Below, in pieces: positions 26,347 through 36,618 of a stretch of DNA of 64,000 nt (position 1 is its first letter; every line of letters begins with the position of its first letter). The stretch comes from Erwinia sp. S63 (GTDB lineage: Bacteria > Pseudomonadota > Gammaproteobacteria > Enterobacterales > Enterobacteriaceae): the NCBI RefSeq assembly GCF_016625195.1, contig NZ_JACVUP010000007.1:62001-126000 (forward strand), given 5' to 3'. Below the pieces are notes generated by a model. It had not been told where the DNA came from, did not search any database, and saw only the letters and a list, made by a program, of their open reading frames with translations. The position numbers and the translations under genes are program-made.

Positions 26347-27264
26347 ATGAAGTTACCTCAATTAACTGCTCTTCTTTTTCTTCTGTATCTTCCGGCTGTG
26401 TTTGCCAATAAGGAAATTCCTATCTGGCCAAATGAAGTGTCAGTAAATAATAAATTTATTAATTTCAGTAAAAACCCGGCCATCAATAATCGTGCTGTCA
26501 CAAATGTCGATTCTCCAGAAATGATTTATGTTCCTCCAGCAGGAAAGAATAATCACTCTGCTGTGCTAATCATTCCTGGTGGGGGTTTTTCTTATATAAT
26601 GCAGGACGCTGAAGGGCTGGATGTCGCAAAAGTGTTGAGCCAGAAAGGTTATTCCTCATTTGTTTTAATTTATCGAATGCCGCACGGTGGTTCAGAGGTT
26701 AACCGTAATAATGCATTTTCTGATGCACAACGAGCCATGCGCATGATTCGCGGCAATGCGGCGAATTATCATATCGCCGCTGATCAGATTGGCGTGATGG
26801 GCTTTTCAGCTGGTGCCTTCCTTGCTGCCAACCTAAGCAACAATGCGGATGCCACTAATTATTCCGCAGTAGATAAGCTGGATCAGATTCCGGCACGACC
26901 AGATTTTAGCGCCCTGATCTATCCGGTGCTGTCGTTAAAAGATGGCGTGACGCATGTCGGTACCCGCACGGCGATGTACGGCAAGGATATCAGCGAGGCG
27001 GTGATCGATCAGAATTCACAGGAAAACCGCGTCAGCGACAAAACTCCCCCGACCTTCCTGGCACAGGCGCTGGATGATGGCACCGCCTCCCCCAGAAACT
27101 CCTTACTGATGTTCGACGCGCTACGTAAAAACAAGGTGAAGGTCGAGATGCATCTTTTCCAGCAGGGCGGTCATGGTTTTGGCACCGGTGAGAAAAAGAA
27201 TATCCCCGCCAAAAACTGGCTGACCCTGTTCAGTGACTGGCAGGCGAGTCTGGTGAAGCCATAG
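26347..27264 (+). CDS. Secreted alpha/beta hydrolase (acetylxylan-esterase-like)
   Basis: 305 residues from the ATG at 26347. The signal peptide (KLPQLTALLFLLYLPAVFA) points to the periplasm or outside. The fold is alpha/beta hydrolase: oxyanion loop IIPGGGFSYI, nucleophile elbow GFSAG (Ser in the IGVMGFSAGAFLA block), Asp in LAQALDDGT and His in QQGGHGFG. It resembles endo-xylanase-B-annotated esterases that deacetylate oligosaccharides. The open frame extends 129 bp upstream but only this ATG yields a clean signal peptide. It is next to the acyltransferase and polymerase genes, so it may deacetylate the same surface glycan (inference). Confidence 0.78.
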   Translation: MKLPQLTALLFLLYLPAVFANKEIPIWPNEVSVNNKFINFSKNPAINNRAVTNVDSPEMIYVPPAGKNNHSAVLIIPGGGFSYIMQDAEGLDVAKVLSQKGYSSFVLIYRMPHGGSEVNRNNAFSDAQRAMRMIRGNAANYHIAADQIGVMGFSAGAFLAANLSNNADATNYSAVDKLDQIPARPDFSALIYPVLSLKDGVTHVGTRTAMYGKDISEAVIDQNSQENRVSDKTPPTFLAQALDDGTASPRNSLLMFDALRKNKVKVEMHLFQQGGHGFGTGEKKNIPAKNWLTLFSDWQASLVKP

Positions 27265-27335
27265 CGAAAAGGCGGGATAAATTGTTGCTGCCGGGCGGCT
27301 TTGCTACAGTGTCGTGAACTTTAGAGGAATGATCC

Positions 27336-27800
27336 ATGCCCCGCGACAACCGAATGTCCCGCTCACTGCACGCCTTAATTCATCTTGATCGGCACGTTAA
27401 ACGCGCCACCTCGGAAGCGATGGCTAAAATGTTGGGCACTAATCCGGTGGTGGTACGCCGCATGATGTCTGGCCTGCGCGAAAAAGGTTATGTGGTCTCG
27501 GAGAAGGGGCACGGCGGCGGTTGGGAGCTGCGGGTGGAACTCAGCGCGATTACGCTACTGGATGTGTATCAGGCGATTGGATCGCCTGCGCTGTTCAGCA
27601 TCGGGCCTGCTGCCGATCCTTCGCCGTGTTTAGTTGAACATGCGGTCGATGAGCGTCTGGATCAGGCGCTCAATGAAGCGGAAGTGCTGCTGCTTCAACG
27701 CTTTAGCCAGATAACCGTGGCCGATATTGCCGATGATTACCTCAACAAAATGGCAAAACTGGGGCTGGAATCTGAGCCCCATCCGCTGTGCAGTGAATAA
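27336..27800 (+). CDS. Rrf2-family transcriptional regulator
   Basis: 154 residues: a winged helix with ATSEAMAKMLGTNPVVVRRMMSGLREKG, the wing GHGGGWEL, and the dimerisation helix beginning ITLLDVYQAIG. Only one cysteine (PSPCLVEH) is present in the region where Fe-S sensors such as NsrR or IscR carry three, so it probably does not hold a cluster and is nearer to YwnA/CymR-type members. RBS AGAGGA. It converges with the small membrane-protein gene, leaving 2 bp between stops. Confidence 0.82.
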   Translation: MPRDNRMSRSLHALIHLDRHVKRATSEAMAKMLGTNPVVVRRMMSGLREKGYVVSEKGHGGGWELRVELSAITLLDVYQAIGSPALFSIGPAADPSPCLVEHAVDERLDQALNEAEVLLLQRFSQITVADIADDYLNKMAKLGLESEPHPLCSE

Positions 27801-27802
27801 CC

Positions 27803-28180
27803 TCAATCCTGCTTCTGCAAAGTGATCTGCGCATTGTGCTTCATCACATGCGTGGTCACTGCTGCCTGGAACACCTTAAACATCAGACCGTTGATAAAGG
27901 TGGTCAGCGTCAAGGTAATGAACGCCGTCATCACCCAGTCCACCAGGGCCATATCACTGTGCAACAGCGCAGGGCGATAAATCACCATGCCTGCGAGCAC
28001 CGTCCAGTGGCTCATACAATAGAAACAGTGGAACAGATGGCCGAGCAGCGCGTGCTTTTTGGCGGTCCACGCTCGTAAGCCAGCAAACAACTCGGTTTGC
28101 GTGAGGGTCATGGCGATACTGGCCGCTGCCAGGGCTATCGCTACACAGATTCCCACGTCTGATGTCATCCAATTATTCAT
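27803..28180 (-). CDS. Small membrane protein with HCFYCMSHW motif (DUF1360-like)
   Basis: 125 residues, three hydrophobic segments (about 9-26, 55-75, 83-105). Between the first two lies HLFHCFYCMSHWTVL, a CxxC plus HW pattern resembling the F/Y-C-x-x-C...W block of DUF1360 proteins of unknown function. AGGAGAA precedes the ATG. It faces the Rrf2 gene tail to tail. The family assignment is from motif memory and is tentative. Confidence 0.5.
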   Translation of the reverse strand: MNNWMTSDVGICVAIALAAASIAMTLTQTELFAGLRAWTAKKHALLGHLFHCFYCMSHWTVLAGMVIYRPALLHSDMALVDWVMTAFITLTLTTFINGLMFKVFQAAVTTHVMKHNAQITLQKQD

Positions 28181-28372
28181 ACATTCTCCTGTCAGGCATT
28201 TATCATGTAACTTACAATATTACATGATGGTGTTAGCTGCAAGCGTCGGGTCAGAACGACAGCCATGAAAGTTTGGCGAGATATCGTTATTTATTGGCTT
28301 TAACGCTAAACATAGCCAGCTGAGGCTTTTTTATAATGCTGCTGACTTTTTAATCCGCCATCAGGAGGAAAG

Positions 28373-28771
28373 ATGGATATTCAGGCAGCTTGTATGCATC
28401 AACTGATGCTCTGGATCGAAGACAATATTGAACAGCGATTGACGCTGGAGACGGTGGCGCGTCGTGCGGGCTATTCGCAGTGGCATCTGCAACGCATGTT
28501 CCGTCACCATATCGGTATCGCGCTGGGCAGCTATATTCGCGAGCGTAAACTCACGGCATCGGCGATTGCGCTGATGAACGGTCACATGCCGTTGATGGAG
28601 ATTGCGATTAAGTATGGCTTTGAGTCGCAGCAGACATGGTGCCGCACCTTCCGCCGCATGTACGATCTGCCGCCCGGCGCGTTTCGTCGCAAATATCATC
28701 ACAGCCTGCCAGCGATCGATGGGCCTACGAGTCTTCTGATACTGCAACCGCAGACGCGTCAGGCGGCGTAA
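28373..28771 (+). CDS. Small AraC/XylS regulator (MarA/SoxS type)
   Basis: 132 residues consisting almost only of the two-HTH DNA-binding domain: LTLETVARRAGYSQWHLQRMFRHHIG and MEIAIKYGFESQQTWCRTFRRMYDLPP. Like MarA and SoxS it lacks an effector domain, so its level is probably set by synthesis and proteolysis. AGGAGGAAAG is a strong ribosome site. Its last 47 bp overlap, on the opposite strand, the end of the larger AraC gene. Confidence 0.82.
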   Translation: MDIQAACMHQLMLWIEDNIEQRLTLETVARRAGYSQWHLQRMFRHHIGIALGSYIRERKLTASAIALMNGHMPLMEIAIKYGFESQQTWCRTFRRMYDLPPGAFRRKYHHSLPAIDGPTSLLILQPQTRQAA

Positions 28772-29576
28772 AGTATTTGCCGGGCGTGGAACCAAAGGCG
28801 CTGCGAAACGCGTTGATGTAACTGCTCACGCTATCAAAGCCGACCTGCCACGCTACCTGCTGCACACTTTTGCCGTCGGCCAGTCCTTCCAGTGATTTCA
28901 ACAGTCGCGACACCTGGCGATAGCGCGAGAGGCTCATGCCCACCGCACTGGCCCAGTGACGGCTAAGACTGCGCGGACTCAATCCTGCCCACTGTGCCAG
29001 CTCGGGGCCAGTGCGGGTATCCGCCGGATTATCCATCAATAAGCGTGCGATCTGCCGCAGGCGTGGCTCTTCGGGGAGTGGCAGCGTCAGCGCATGCTCG
29101 GTGGACTCATACAGCTCATCAAGAAACACATCGCATAACCGATTGTAACGATCGCTGCCCCAGCTATCCGGCGACAAACTTGCCAGGCGCTCTGCCAGCG
29201 GTTCCAGCACCGAAGGGCAGGAGAGCAGCACCGGGTGTTTTGGCAGCGGTGCCGTCAGCGCTTCATCCACCAACACCGTCCAGCCGAGCACGCGACCTGG
29301 CCCGATAATCGCGTGTTCGAAGTGCGGCGGAATCCAACCCACCAGGCGCGGCGGATTGGCGAAGATGCCTGAAGGCGTGTTGACCGTCATCATTCCCTGC
29401 TTCAGGCAGTAAAGCTGTCCGGCGGCATGTCTGTGGGTGCGGCTTTCACGATCCAACTGCTTGGATAAAGCCGCCGCAATCACTTTGGGTGCATTGGGTT
29501 GCAGCAGTTTTTTGCGCAGCTCATCCGCACGCGGATCGCCGGAGAAGGTCAGGTTGTCGGTGGGATGGATGAGCAT
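28725..29576 (-). CDS. AraC-family regulator with cupin sensor domain
   Basis: 283 residues: an N-terminal cupin-type domain (RESRTHRHAAGQLYCLKQGMMTV, GWIPPHFEHAI) and a C-terminal AraC DNA-binding domain (SPRSLSRHWASAVGMSLSRYR, VAWQVGFDSVSSYINAFRSAFGSTP). The layout is that of NimR/TetR-unrelated AraC regulators that control an adjacent exporter, but no exporter adjoins it here. Its 3' end overlaps the MarA-like gene. Confidence 0.82.
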   Translation of the reverse strand: MLIHPTDNLTFSGDPRADELRKKLLQPNAPKVIAAALSKQLDRESRTHRHAAGQLYCLKQGMMTVNTPSGIFANPPRLVGWIPPHFEHAIIGPGRVLGWTVLVDEALTAPLPKHPVLLSCPSVLEPLAERLASLSPDSWGSDRYNRLCDVFLDELYESTEHALTLPLPEEPRLRQIARLLMDNPADTRTGPELAQWAGLSPRSLSRHWASAVGMSLSRYRQVSRLLKSLEGLADGKSVQQVAWQVGFDSVSSYINAFRSAFGSTPGKYFTPPDASAVAVSEDS

Positions 29577-29839
29577 GGGTGATTCCGCAATAGCCAGCGT
29601 GAAAGACAGTATAGAATCATGAATAAGCTGATTTTTAAACAGAGCTCAGTTGTTCGGTTTTACCGAATAACTGCATTGTGCAGGCGAGGTAAAGAGATTG
29701 GAACAATTAGCGGAGAAGAGTGCAGAAGTAAAGTGCCAACCTTGCTCTACATCCTCAGGCTGAGATTTTCCAACTTGTAATGATGACTTACAGGTTGCCT
29801 AAGCCAATCATTTAGAACTGAGTAACAGTAAGATGAAGG

Positions 29840-29934
29840 TGGCGGAAGATCACAGGAGTCGAACCTGCCCGGGACCGCTGGCGGCCCCAACCGGATTTGA
29901 AATCCGGCCGCCTCACCGGAGACGACGATCTTCC
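29840..29934 (-). tRNA. selC: Selenocysteine tRNA (UCA anticodon)
   Basis: 95 nt including the encoded CCA, the length of E. coli selC. The acceptor stem GGAAGATC pairs with GATCTTCC. The long extra arm (TTGGGGCCGCCAGCGGTCCCGG) and the T arm GGTTCGACTCC are visible. The anticodon is TCA (complement of 29898-29900) in the stem CCGGATTTCAAATCCGG. It is charged with Ser by SerRS and converted to Sec by SelA, whose gene is in this window. It lies between an AraC gene and xylR. Confidence 0.98.
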
Positions 29935-29951
29935 TTTGAAGATGCCGCGCA

Positions 29952-29957
29952 ATTATA
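29952..29957 (-). promoter_or_regulatory. Consensus -10 element of selC
   Basis: TATAAT on the minus strand lies 17 bp upstream of the mature 5' end. It is followed by a GC-rich discriminator (GCGCGG), as in stringently controlled stable-RNA promoters. The -35 region is not close to consensus. Confidence 0.6.
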
Positions 29958-29995
29958 GCGACAACCCAGCGCGAAATCTTGATCTTAGCCGTGCG

Positions 29996-31174
29996 CTACA
30001 GCACGTTCTCGCCGTGAAGTTGGCGATATTCCTTGGGTGTGCTGGCGTAGCTCTTCTTAAACACCGAATAGAAATACTGCAGAGACGGATAGCCACACAT
30101 CTGCGAAATCTCATTGATATTCAGTGAAGAAGAGGCCAGCAGCTCGCGTGCTTTCTCCAGCTTTTCGCGGTGAATCATGGCGTGGATGGTATCGCCCGTC
30201 TCATCCCGGAAACGCTTCTCCAGATTGGATCGTGACATGCCAATCGCATCCAGCACCTGCTCCACTTTAATCCCTTTGCAGGCATTAAAACGGATGTAGT
30301 GCATGGCCTGAATCACGGCGGGGTCGTTGAGTGAGCGGAAATCGGTGGAGCGGCGGGCAATCACTTTGACCGGCGGCACCAGAATACGTTGCAGCGGTAA
30401 GGATTGTTTATCCAGTAAGCGATGCAGCAGCTTCGCGGCTTGATAGCCCATCTGACGCGTGCCTTGTGCCACGGACGAGAGTGCCACGCGGGAGAGATAG
30501 CGCGTCAGCTCTTCGTTGTCGATGCCGATCACTGTGAGCTTCTCCGGCACCGGAATCTTCAAATGCTCGCAGGCTTGCAGCAGGTGACGCGCACGCGCAT
30601 CGGTGACGGCGATAATGCCGGTTTGCGGCGGCAAGGTTTGTAGCCAGTCGGCGAGGCGGTTCTGCGCGTGCTGCCAGTTTTCCGGGGCGGTTTCCATGCC
30701 CTGATACACCACGCCCTGATAACGTTCACGCATCACTAACTGGCGAAACGCCTGCTCGCGCTCTTGCGACCAGCGTTTGCCGCTGGACGCCGGTAAACCA
30801 TAAAACGCGAAGCGGTTGATGCCTTTCTCTTTCAGATGCAGGAAAGCACTCTCTACCAACGCGGCGTTGTCGGTGGCGATGTAATGCACCGGCGGATAGT
30901 CTTGCGGCTGATGATAAGAGCCGCCTACGCCGACAATCGGCACCGGCACATTTGCCAGCAAGGTTTCGATCGAGCTGTCGTCGTAATCGGCAATCACGCC
31001 ATCGCCAAGCCATTCACGAATATTTTCAATGCGGCAGCGAAAATCCTCCTCAATGAAAATATCCCAGTCGCTTTGCGAAGCCTGCAAATACTCGCCAACG
31101 CCCTCAACCACCTGGCGGTCATACACCTTGTTGGCGTTGAACAGTAACGTAATGCGGTAACGTTTCTCATGCAT
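29996..31174 (-). CDS. xylR: Xylose operon activator XylR
   Basis: 392 residues, equal to E. coli XylR. A LacI-like sugar-binding domain ([49 protein letters not shown]) is followed by an AraC DNA-binding domain ([44 protein letters not shown]). XylR binds D-xylose and activates the divergent xylA and xylF promoters. The frame is open to 31210 but the family start MHEKRYRI gives 31174. It follows xylH by 93 bp, probably with its own weak promoter as well. Confidence 0.95.
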   Translation of the reverse strand: MHEKRYRITLLFNANKVYDRQVVEGVGEYLQASQSDWDIFIEEDFRCRIENIREWLGDGVIADYDDSSIETLLANVPVPIVGVGGSYHQPQDYPPVHYIATDNAALVESAFLHLKEKGINRFAFYGLPASSGKRWSQEREQAFRQLVMRERYQGVVYQGMETAPENWQHAQNRLADWLQTLPPQTGIIAVTDARARHLLQACEHLKIPVPEKLTVIGIDNEELTRYLSRVALSSVAQGTRQMGYQAAKLLHRLLDKQSLPLQRILVPPVKVIARRSTDFRSLNDPAVIQAMHYIRFNACKGIKVEQVLDAIGMSRSNLEKRFRDETGDTIHAMIHREKLEKARELLASSSLNINEISQMCGYPSLQYFYSVFKKSYASTPKEYRQLHGENVL

Positions 31175-31267
31175 GGTGGCGCATCCCTTTAAACCCTCAG
31201 CGCATTGCATAGCACGGCGGCAAGGAGAGCAGAAATGGTTTGCGCCACAGTGTGATCGCCCACGCGA

Positions 31268-32449
31268 TTACACCCGGCGACGCGTGGCGGTATCCATCCA
31301 CACTGCCAGCAACAAGATGGCGCCTTTCACGATGTACTGCCAGAAGGTCGGCACATCCATCATGCTCATGCCGTTATCCAGCGAAGCCATGATAAAAGCC
31401 CCCATCACCGCACCGGCTACCGATCCCACACCGCCCGCGAGGCTGGTGCCGCCAATCACGCAGGCCGCAATCGCATCCAGTTCAGCGATGTTACCGGCAG
31501 AAGGCGAACCGGCACCCAGACGCGAACTAAGGATCAGCCCAGCAATCGCCACCATCACGCCATTGATGGCGAAAACGGCCAGCTTGGTGCGGGCCACGTT
31601 AATGCCGGAAAGTCGTGCTGCATCGATATTGCCACCGATAGCGTAAATCCGGCGGCCAAAGGCAGTACGCGTCGCCATAAACATACCCGCCAGCAACAGC
31701 AGTGCCAGCAGCAACACCGGGGTAGGTACGCCACGATAATCATTAAGCAGCCAGATCGCGCCCAGCACCAGTACGGCGGTAATCGCCTGACGCGCTACCG
31801 CACCTGTTGCCGCCGGTTGGGCAAGTCCCAACTGCTGACGACGCAGACGCAAGCGCCACTGCCAGAGAATAAACAGCGCCAGCCCAACAAAACCAAAGCC
31901 GAAGCCCACACCACCTGGCAGATAACTTTGCCCGATCTGTGACATCGCTGGGCTGGTTGGGGCGACGGTGGTGCCATCGGTGATACCGACCAGGATGCCG
32001 CGAAACGCCAGCATGCCCGCCAGCGTGACGATGAATGAAGGCACTTTGCGATACGCCACCCACCAACCGTTCCAGGTGCCGAGCAGCAGGCCCATGACCA
32101 GCGTGACCACTATGGTGAGCGGCAGTGGCCATCCAAGCCAGACATCAAAGATGGCTGCCGCACCGCCGAGCAACCCCATCATCGAACCCACAGACAAATC
32201 GATCTCGGCGGAGATGATCACAAACACCATGCCGACTGCCAGAATGCCGGTTATGGCCGTCTGGCGCAGCAAGTTCGAGACGTTGCGCGGGCTCAGCCAG
32301 GCGCCGTCGGTAGTCCAGGTGAAGAACAGTGCGATCAGCACAATCGCACCTAGCATCACGAAGACTTGCAGATTTAATCGCGGGAATTTTCCCGGTGCGG
32401 GCTTGCCAGGTGTGCTCGGTAGGCTTTGCGTACTCTCAGTCTTAAGCAT
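31268..32449 (-). CDS. xylH: D-xylose ABC transporter permease XylH
   Basis: 393 residues, about ten membrane segments, with [20 protein letters not shown] and [18 protein letters not shown], which are typical of ribose/xylose-class permeases. The ATG at 32449 overlaps the xylG stop (ATGCTTAA), with GGAGTG upstream inside xylG; the GTG at 32458 is less likely. It forms the membrane channel of XylFGH in the inner membrane. Confidence 0.95.
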   Translation of the reverse strand: MLKTESTQSLPSTPGKPAPGKFPRLNLQVFVMLGAIVLIALFFTWTTDGAWLSPRNVSNLLRQTAITGILAVGMVFVIISAEIDLSVGSMMGLLGGAAAIFDVWLGWPLPLTIVVTLVMGLLLGTWNGWWVAYRKVPSFIVTLAGMLAFRGILVGITDGTTVAPTSPAMSQIGQSYLPGGVGFGFGFVGLALFILWQWRLRLRRQQLGLAQPAATGAVARQAITAVLVLGAIWLLNDYRGVPTPVLLLALLLLAGMFMATRTAFGRRIYAIGGNIDAARLSGINVARTKLAVFAINGVMVAIAGLILSSRLGAGSPSAGNIAELDAIAACVIGGTSLAGGVGSVAGAVMGAFIMASLDNGMSMMDVPTFWQYIVKGAILLLAVWMDTATRRRV

Positions 32450-33962
32450 AATGTTCACTCCGCAGAGCGGCTTCCATCACCTGCTCCTGAGTCAGATGGT
32501 TGTTAATCAGATCGGCCTTGATTTGCCCTTCATGCATCACCAAAACGCGATCGCTCAGGCCCAGGACTTCGGGCAGCTCGGACGAAATCACAATCACCGC
32601 GATACCCTGTTGCACCAGCGCGTTAATCAGCAGGTAAATCTCCTGACGCGCGCCGACATCAATGCCGCGCGTAGGCTCATCCAGAATCAGGATTTTGGGG
32701 TTAAGCAGCAGGCACTTGGCGAGAATGGCTTTTTGCTGATTGCCACCGCTGAGCCGTCCAATCGCCAGCTCGGGCGAGGACGTTTTGACGCGCAGACGGC
32801 GTATCGCATCGTTGATCGCCTGCTGTTCGGCGGCTTCATCCATAGTGGAAAGGCGATGGCTGAACTGATCCAGCGCCGCCAGCGTGATGTTTTTGCCCAC
32901 CGCCATCAGCGGCACGATACCGTCTTTTTTACGATCTTCCGGTACCATGGCAATGCCGTGTTCAATGGCTGCGCGGCAGTCATCGATCTTCACTGGCTTG
33001 CCGTTTATCGAAATCTCGCCCTGCCAGCGACCCGGCCAGACGCCAAATAGACACTGAACTGTCTCTGTGCGACCGGCGCCCACCAGCCCGGCAATGCCAA
33101 GAATCTCACCACGCTTCAAACTGAACGAAACGTTATTCACCCGGCGCACATGGCGATTAACCGGATGCCAGGCAGTGAGGTTCTTCACTTCCAGTATCGT
33201 TTCACCAATCTCATGGGGCTGGTGTGGATAGAGGGCCGTCAGCTCACGGCCCACCATCATGGTGATGATGTCATCTTCGCTTAGACCCGCTGCCGGGCGC
33301 GTGGCGATATGCTGCCCATCGCGGATCACGCAGATGGTGTCGGAGATGGCTTTCACTTCATTAAGCTTGTGCGAGATATAGATACAAGCGATGCCGTGCT
33401 CGCGCAGGTTGTTGATGATGCTGAGTAATACCTCGGTCTCCTGCTCGGTGAGCGAGGAGGTCGGTTCATCGAGAATCAGCAATCGCACCTGCTTGTTGAG
33501 CGCGCGGGCGATTTCCACCAGTTGCTGCTGGCCAAGCCCCAGTTCACCTACTTTGGTATCAGGCGAGACATCCAGCTTCACCCGCGCCAATAACTGCTGG
33601 CAGCGCAGCGTCATGGTTTCATCATCCACCATGCCAAAGCGGCCTAACTCGGCACCCAGAAAAATGTTCTCCATCACCGTAAGCTGGCGCACCAATGCCA
33701 GCTCCTGATGAATGATAACAATGCCTTTGCGTTCGGTATCACGGATGGTCTGGGCCTGAATCGGATCGCCGGCAAAGTGAATCTCACCGTCAAAATCGCC
33801 GTGCGGATAGAGTCCGCACAGGATTTTCATCAGCGTCGATTTGCCAGAGCCATTTTCGCCGCACAGTGACATCACTTCGCCCGCCTCAAGCCGCAAGCTG
33901 ATGTCATCCAGCGCTTTCACCGCGCCGAAACGCTTGGTGATGTGGTTCATTTCCAGCAGCAT
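32442..33962 (-). CDS. xylG: D-xylose ABC transporter ATP-binding protein XylG
   Basis: 506 residues with two ABC domains in tandem. Domain 1 has Walker [24 protein letters not shown] and DEPTSSLT. Domain 2 has the degenerate [24 protein letters not shown] and DEPTRGID. It energises xylose uptake. It starts 26 bp after the xylF stop and overlaps xylH by 8 bp. Confidence 0.96.
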   Translation of the reverse strand: MLLEMNHITKRFGAVKALDDISLRLEAGEVMSLCGENGSGKSTLMKILCGLYPHGDFDGEIHFAGDPIQAQTIRDTERKGIVIIHQELALVRQLTVMENIFLGAELGRFGMVDDETMTLRCQQLLARVKLDVSPDTKVGELGLGQQQLVEIARALNKQVRLLILDEPTSSLTEQETEVLLSIINNLREHGIACIYISHKLNEVKAISDTICVIRDGQHIATRPAAGLSEDDIITMMVGRELTALYPHQPHEIGETILEVKNLTAWHPVNRHVRRVNNVSFSLKRGEILGIAGLVGAGRTETVQCLFGVWPGRWQGEISINGKPVKIDDCRAAIEHGIAMVPEDRKKDGIVPLMAVGKNITLAALDQFSHRLSTMDEAAEQQAINDAIRRLRVKTSSPELAIGRLSGGNQQKAILAKCLLLNPKILILDEPTRGIDVGARQEIYLLINALVQQGIAVIVISSELPEVLGLSDRVLVMHEGQIKADLINNHLTQEQVMEAALRSEHYA

Positions 33963-33988
33963 CGCTGTTTCTCCCTCGCAGCAGGCGC

Positions 33989-34984
33989 TTAGAGATCGCT
34001 CTGTTTGTGGAAACCGTCTTTCACCACGGTGCTTTCGATATTGTCCTTATTCACCTGAATCGGTGTCAGCAGGCGCGACGGCACGTCTTTCAGGCCGTTA
34101 TTGAGCGTGCTATTGCTGGTGGGTTTTTTGTCATCGCCCAGTTCCACGGCGATTTTGGCGGCTTCAGTAGCGAGTTCAGTGATCGGTTTATACACCGTCA
34201 TCGTCTGGGTGCCGTTCATGATGCGTTTGATGGCGGCCAGATCGGCATCCTGGCCCGAAATTGCCACTTTGCCCGCCAGACCTTGCGCACTCAGGGCCTG
34301 AATGGCTCCGCCCGCCGTGGCGTCATTGGAGGCGACGACCGCATCAATGTGGTTACCGTTGGCAGTCAGCGCATTTTCCATGATTTTCAGCGCGTTCTCG
34401 GGGAGCCAGGCATCCACCCACTGATCGCCGACCACCTTAATGCTGCCGTTATCAATATAGGGTTTTAACACCTTCATTTGTCCGGCACGGAACAGGCGAG
34501 CATTATTATCAACTGGTGAGCCGCCCATCATAAAGTAGTTACCCTTAGGCACCTGTTTAACAATACTTTCAGCCTGTAATTCGCCGACCTTTTCATTATC
34601 GAAGGAAATATAAAAATCGATATCGGCGTTATTTATCATGCGGTCATACGCCAGCACTTTAATGCCTTCACGCTTGGCTTCCGCCACCACATTACTTAAT
34701 ACCTGACCGTTGTAAGGAATGATCACTAGCATATCGACACCGCGGTTTATCATATTTTCTATTTGCGACATCTGAGTTTCTTCATTGCCATTGGCCGACT
34801 GGACAAAAACCGTGGCCCCTAACGATTCGGCTTGCTTAACAAAAATGTCGCGATCTTTCTGCCAGCGCTCAAGGCGTAAATCATCGATCGCCATACCGAT
34901 TTTCACTTCTTTCGCCACACCGGCATGGCTAAACAGGGTCAGCGCAGCGCAGACGGCTAACAGCGTGTGTTTCATTTTCATCAT
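33989..34984 (-). CDS. xylF: D-xylose periplasmic binding protein XylF
   Basis: 331 residues with a signal peptide ([19 protein letters not shown]) followed by [20 protein letters not shown], the signature start of XylF, and [14 protein letters not shown]. Three clustered ATGs are available; 34984 has AGGA at a good distance. As first gene of xylFGH(R) it faces xylA across the xyl regulatory region. Confidence 0.96.
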   Translation of the reverse strand: MMKMKHTLLAVCAALTLFSHAGVAKEVKIGMAIDDLRLERWQKDRDIFVKQAESLGATVFVQSANGNEETQMSQIENMINRGVDMLVIIPYNGQVLSNVVAEAKREGIKVLAYDRMINNADIDFYISFDNEKVGELQAESIVKQVPKGNYFMMGGSPVDNNARLFRAGQMKVLKPYIDNGSIKVVGDQWVDAWLPENALKIMENALTANGNHIDAVVASNDATAGGAIQALSAQGLAGKVAISGQDADLAAIKRIMNGTQTMTVYKPITELATEAAKIAVELGDDKKPTSNSTLNNGLKDVPSRLLTPIQVNKDNIESTVVKDGFHKQSDL

Positions 34985-35277
34985 GGTCATCCTGTAGGTT
35001 AAGGCTATTGTCGTTGTAAGGCTATGAACCAGGCGGATGAATTGTTGCCCTGAGTTTCAGTCAACATCAATTACTGATTTTTATCCTGCTATTACGTTTT
35101 TTTGTTTATTTTCTGTTTTATGATCGGGGTCTGAATTTGCTGATTTTTGCGAGTCTGCGCACAATTAATAATTATCTTAATTTGAGTGTGAAATATCGTA
35201 ATTGAGCTTAATGCCAACCCCTTAGCAAAATAATGATTCACTGCTGACCATTCGGGTCTGATGCTAAGGAGCAAACC
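34985..35277. promoter_or_regulatory. Divergent xylF / xylA control region
   Basis: 293 bp of AT-rich sequence between the divergent xyl genes, where XylR and CRP act in E. coli. A TGTGA half-site lies at about 35187-35191; I did not find a full CRP palindrome or clear XylR direct repeats by eye. AAGGAG before xylA is at 35266-35271. Confidence 0.6.
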
Positions 35278-36600
35278 ATGCACGCTTATTTCGACCAGCT
35301 CGATCGCGTTCGTTATGAAGGGGCCAAATCCACCAACCCACTGGCGTTTCGTCACTACAATCCCGACGAAGTGATCCTCGGTAAAACCATGGCGCAGCAT
35401 CTGCGCTTTGCCGCGTGTTACTGGCACACCTTCTGCTGGAACGGCGCGGATATGTTTGGTGTCGGCGCCTTTGATCGTCCGTGGCAAAAAAATGGCGATG
35501 CCCTGCAGCTGGCGAAACAGAAGGCGGACGTGGCCTTTGAGTTCTTCCACAAACTGAATGTGCCGTATTACTGCTTCCATGATGTTGACGTCTCACCAGA
35601 AGGTGATTCACTGCACAGCTACCGTGAAAATTTTGCCGCCATGACCGACAAGCTGTTGGAAAAACAGCAGGAAACCGGCGTGAAGCTGCTGTGGGGCACG
35701 GCGAACTGCTTTACCCATCCCCGTTACGGTGCCGGTGCCGCCACCAGCCCCGATCCGGAAATCTTTGCCTGGGCCGCGACACAGGTGTGCAGCGCGATGC
35801 AGGCCACACAGACGCTGGGCGGTGAGAACTACGTGCTGTGGGGCGGACGCGAAGGCTATGAAACCCTGCTGAATACCGATCTGCGTCAGGAGCGGGAGCA
35901 GATTGGCCGCTTTATGCAGATGGTGGTCGAGCACAAACACAAAATTGGTTTCCAGGGCATGCTGTTGATTGAGCCAAAACCGCAGGAGCCGACCAAACAT
36001 CAATATGACTACGATGTGGCGACCGTTTACGGCTTCCTAAAACAGTTCGGGTTAGAAAAAGAGATCAAAGTTAACGTTGAAGCTAACCACGCCACGCTGG
36101 CTGGCCACTCGTTCCATCATGAAATCGCAACGGCCATCGCACTGGGAATTTTTGGATCGGTGGATGCCAACCGCGGTGACGTGCAGTGTGGCTGGGATAC
36201 CGACCAGTTCCCGATCAGCGTAGAAGAGAATGCGCTGGTGATGTACGAGATCATCAAAGCGGGCGGATTCACCACCGGCGGCTTAAACTTTGATGCCAAA
36301 GTGCGCCGTCAAAGCACGGATAAATATGATTTGTTCTACGGCCACATTGGTGCCATGGACACCATGGCGCTGGCGCTGAAAGTGGCCGCGCGCATGGTGC
36401 AAGATGGTGAGTTGGATAAACGCGTGGCGCAGCGCTACAGCGGCTGGAATGGTGAGTTCGGCCAGCAAATTTTGAAAGGTGAGTTTTCGCTGGCGTCTCT
36501 GGCCGCGCATGCTCAGCAGCAACAATTGAATCCGCAGCATCGCAGCGGACGCCAGGAGCAGCTGGAAAACCTGGTGAATCACTATCTTTATGATTTCTAA
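35278..36600 (+). CDS. xylA: Xylose isomerase XylA
   Basis: 440 residues, as in E. coli. Metal and catalytic residues are in their usual settings: [10 protein letters not shown] (catalytic His), [13 protein letters not shown] (Glu, Lys), [22 protein letters not shown] and the terminal [14 protein letters not shown]. It converts D-xylose to D-xylulose in the cytoplasm. AAGGAG is 7 bp before the ATG; xylB follows after 18 bp. Confidence 0.97.
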   Translation: MHAYFDQLDRVRYEGAKSTNPLAFRHYNPDEVILGKTMAQHLRFAACYWHTFCWNGADMFGVGAFDRPWQKNGDALQLAKQKADVAFEFFHKLNVPYYCFHDVDVSPEGDSLHSYRENFAAMTDKLLEKQQETGVKLLWGTANCFTHPRYGAGAATSPDPEIFAWAATQVCSAMQATQTLGGENYVLWGGREGYETLLNTDLRQEREQIGRFMQMVVEHKHKIGFQGMLLIEPKPQEPTKHQYDYDVATVYGFLKQFGLEKEIKVNVEANHATLAGHSFHHEIATAIALGIFGSVDANRGDVQCGWDTDQFPISVEENALVMYEIIKAGGFTTGGLNFDAKVRRQSTDKYDLFYGHIGAMDTMALALKVAARMVQDGELDKRVAQRYSGWNGEFGQQILKGEFSLASLAAHAQQQQLNPQHRSGRQEQLENLVNHYLYDF

Positions 36601-36618
36601 CTGCATCAGGAGCTGAAC

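Noticed and set aside
35150-35220. CRP site in the xyl control region
   Set aside because: TGTGAAATATCGTAATTGAG has only one good half-site, so it was mentioned but not annotated as a CRP operator.
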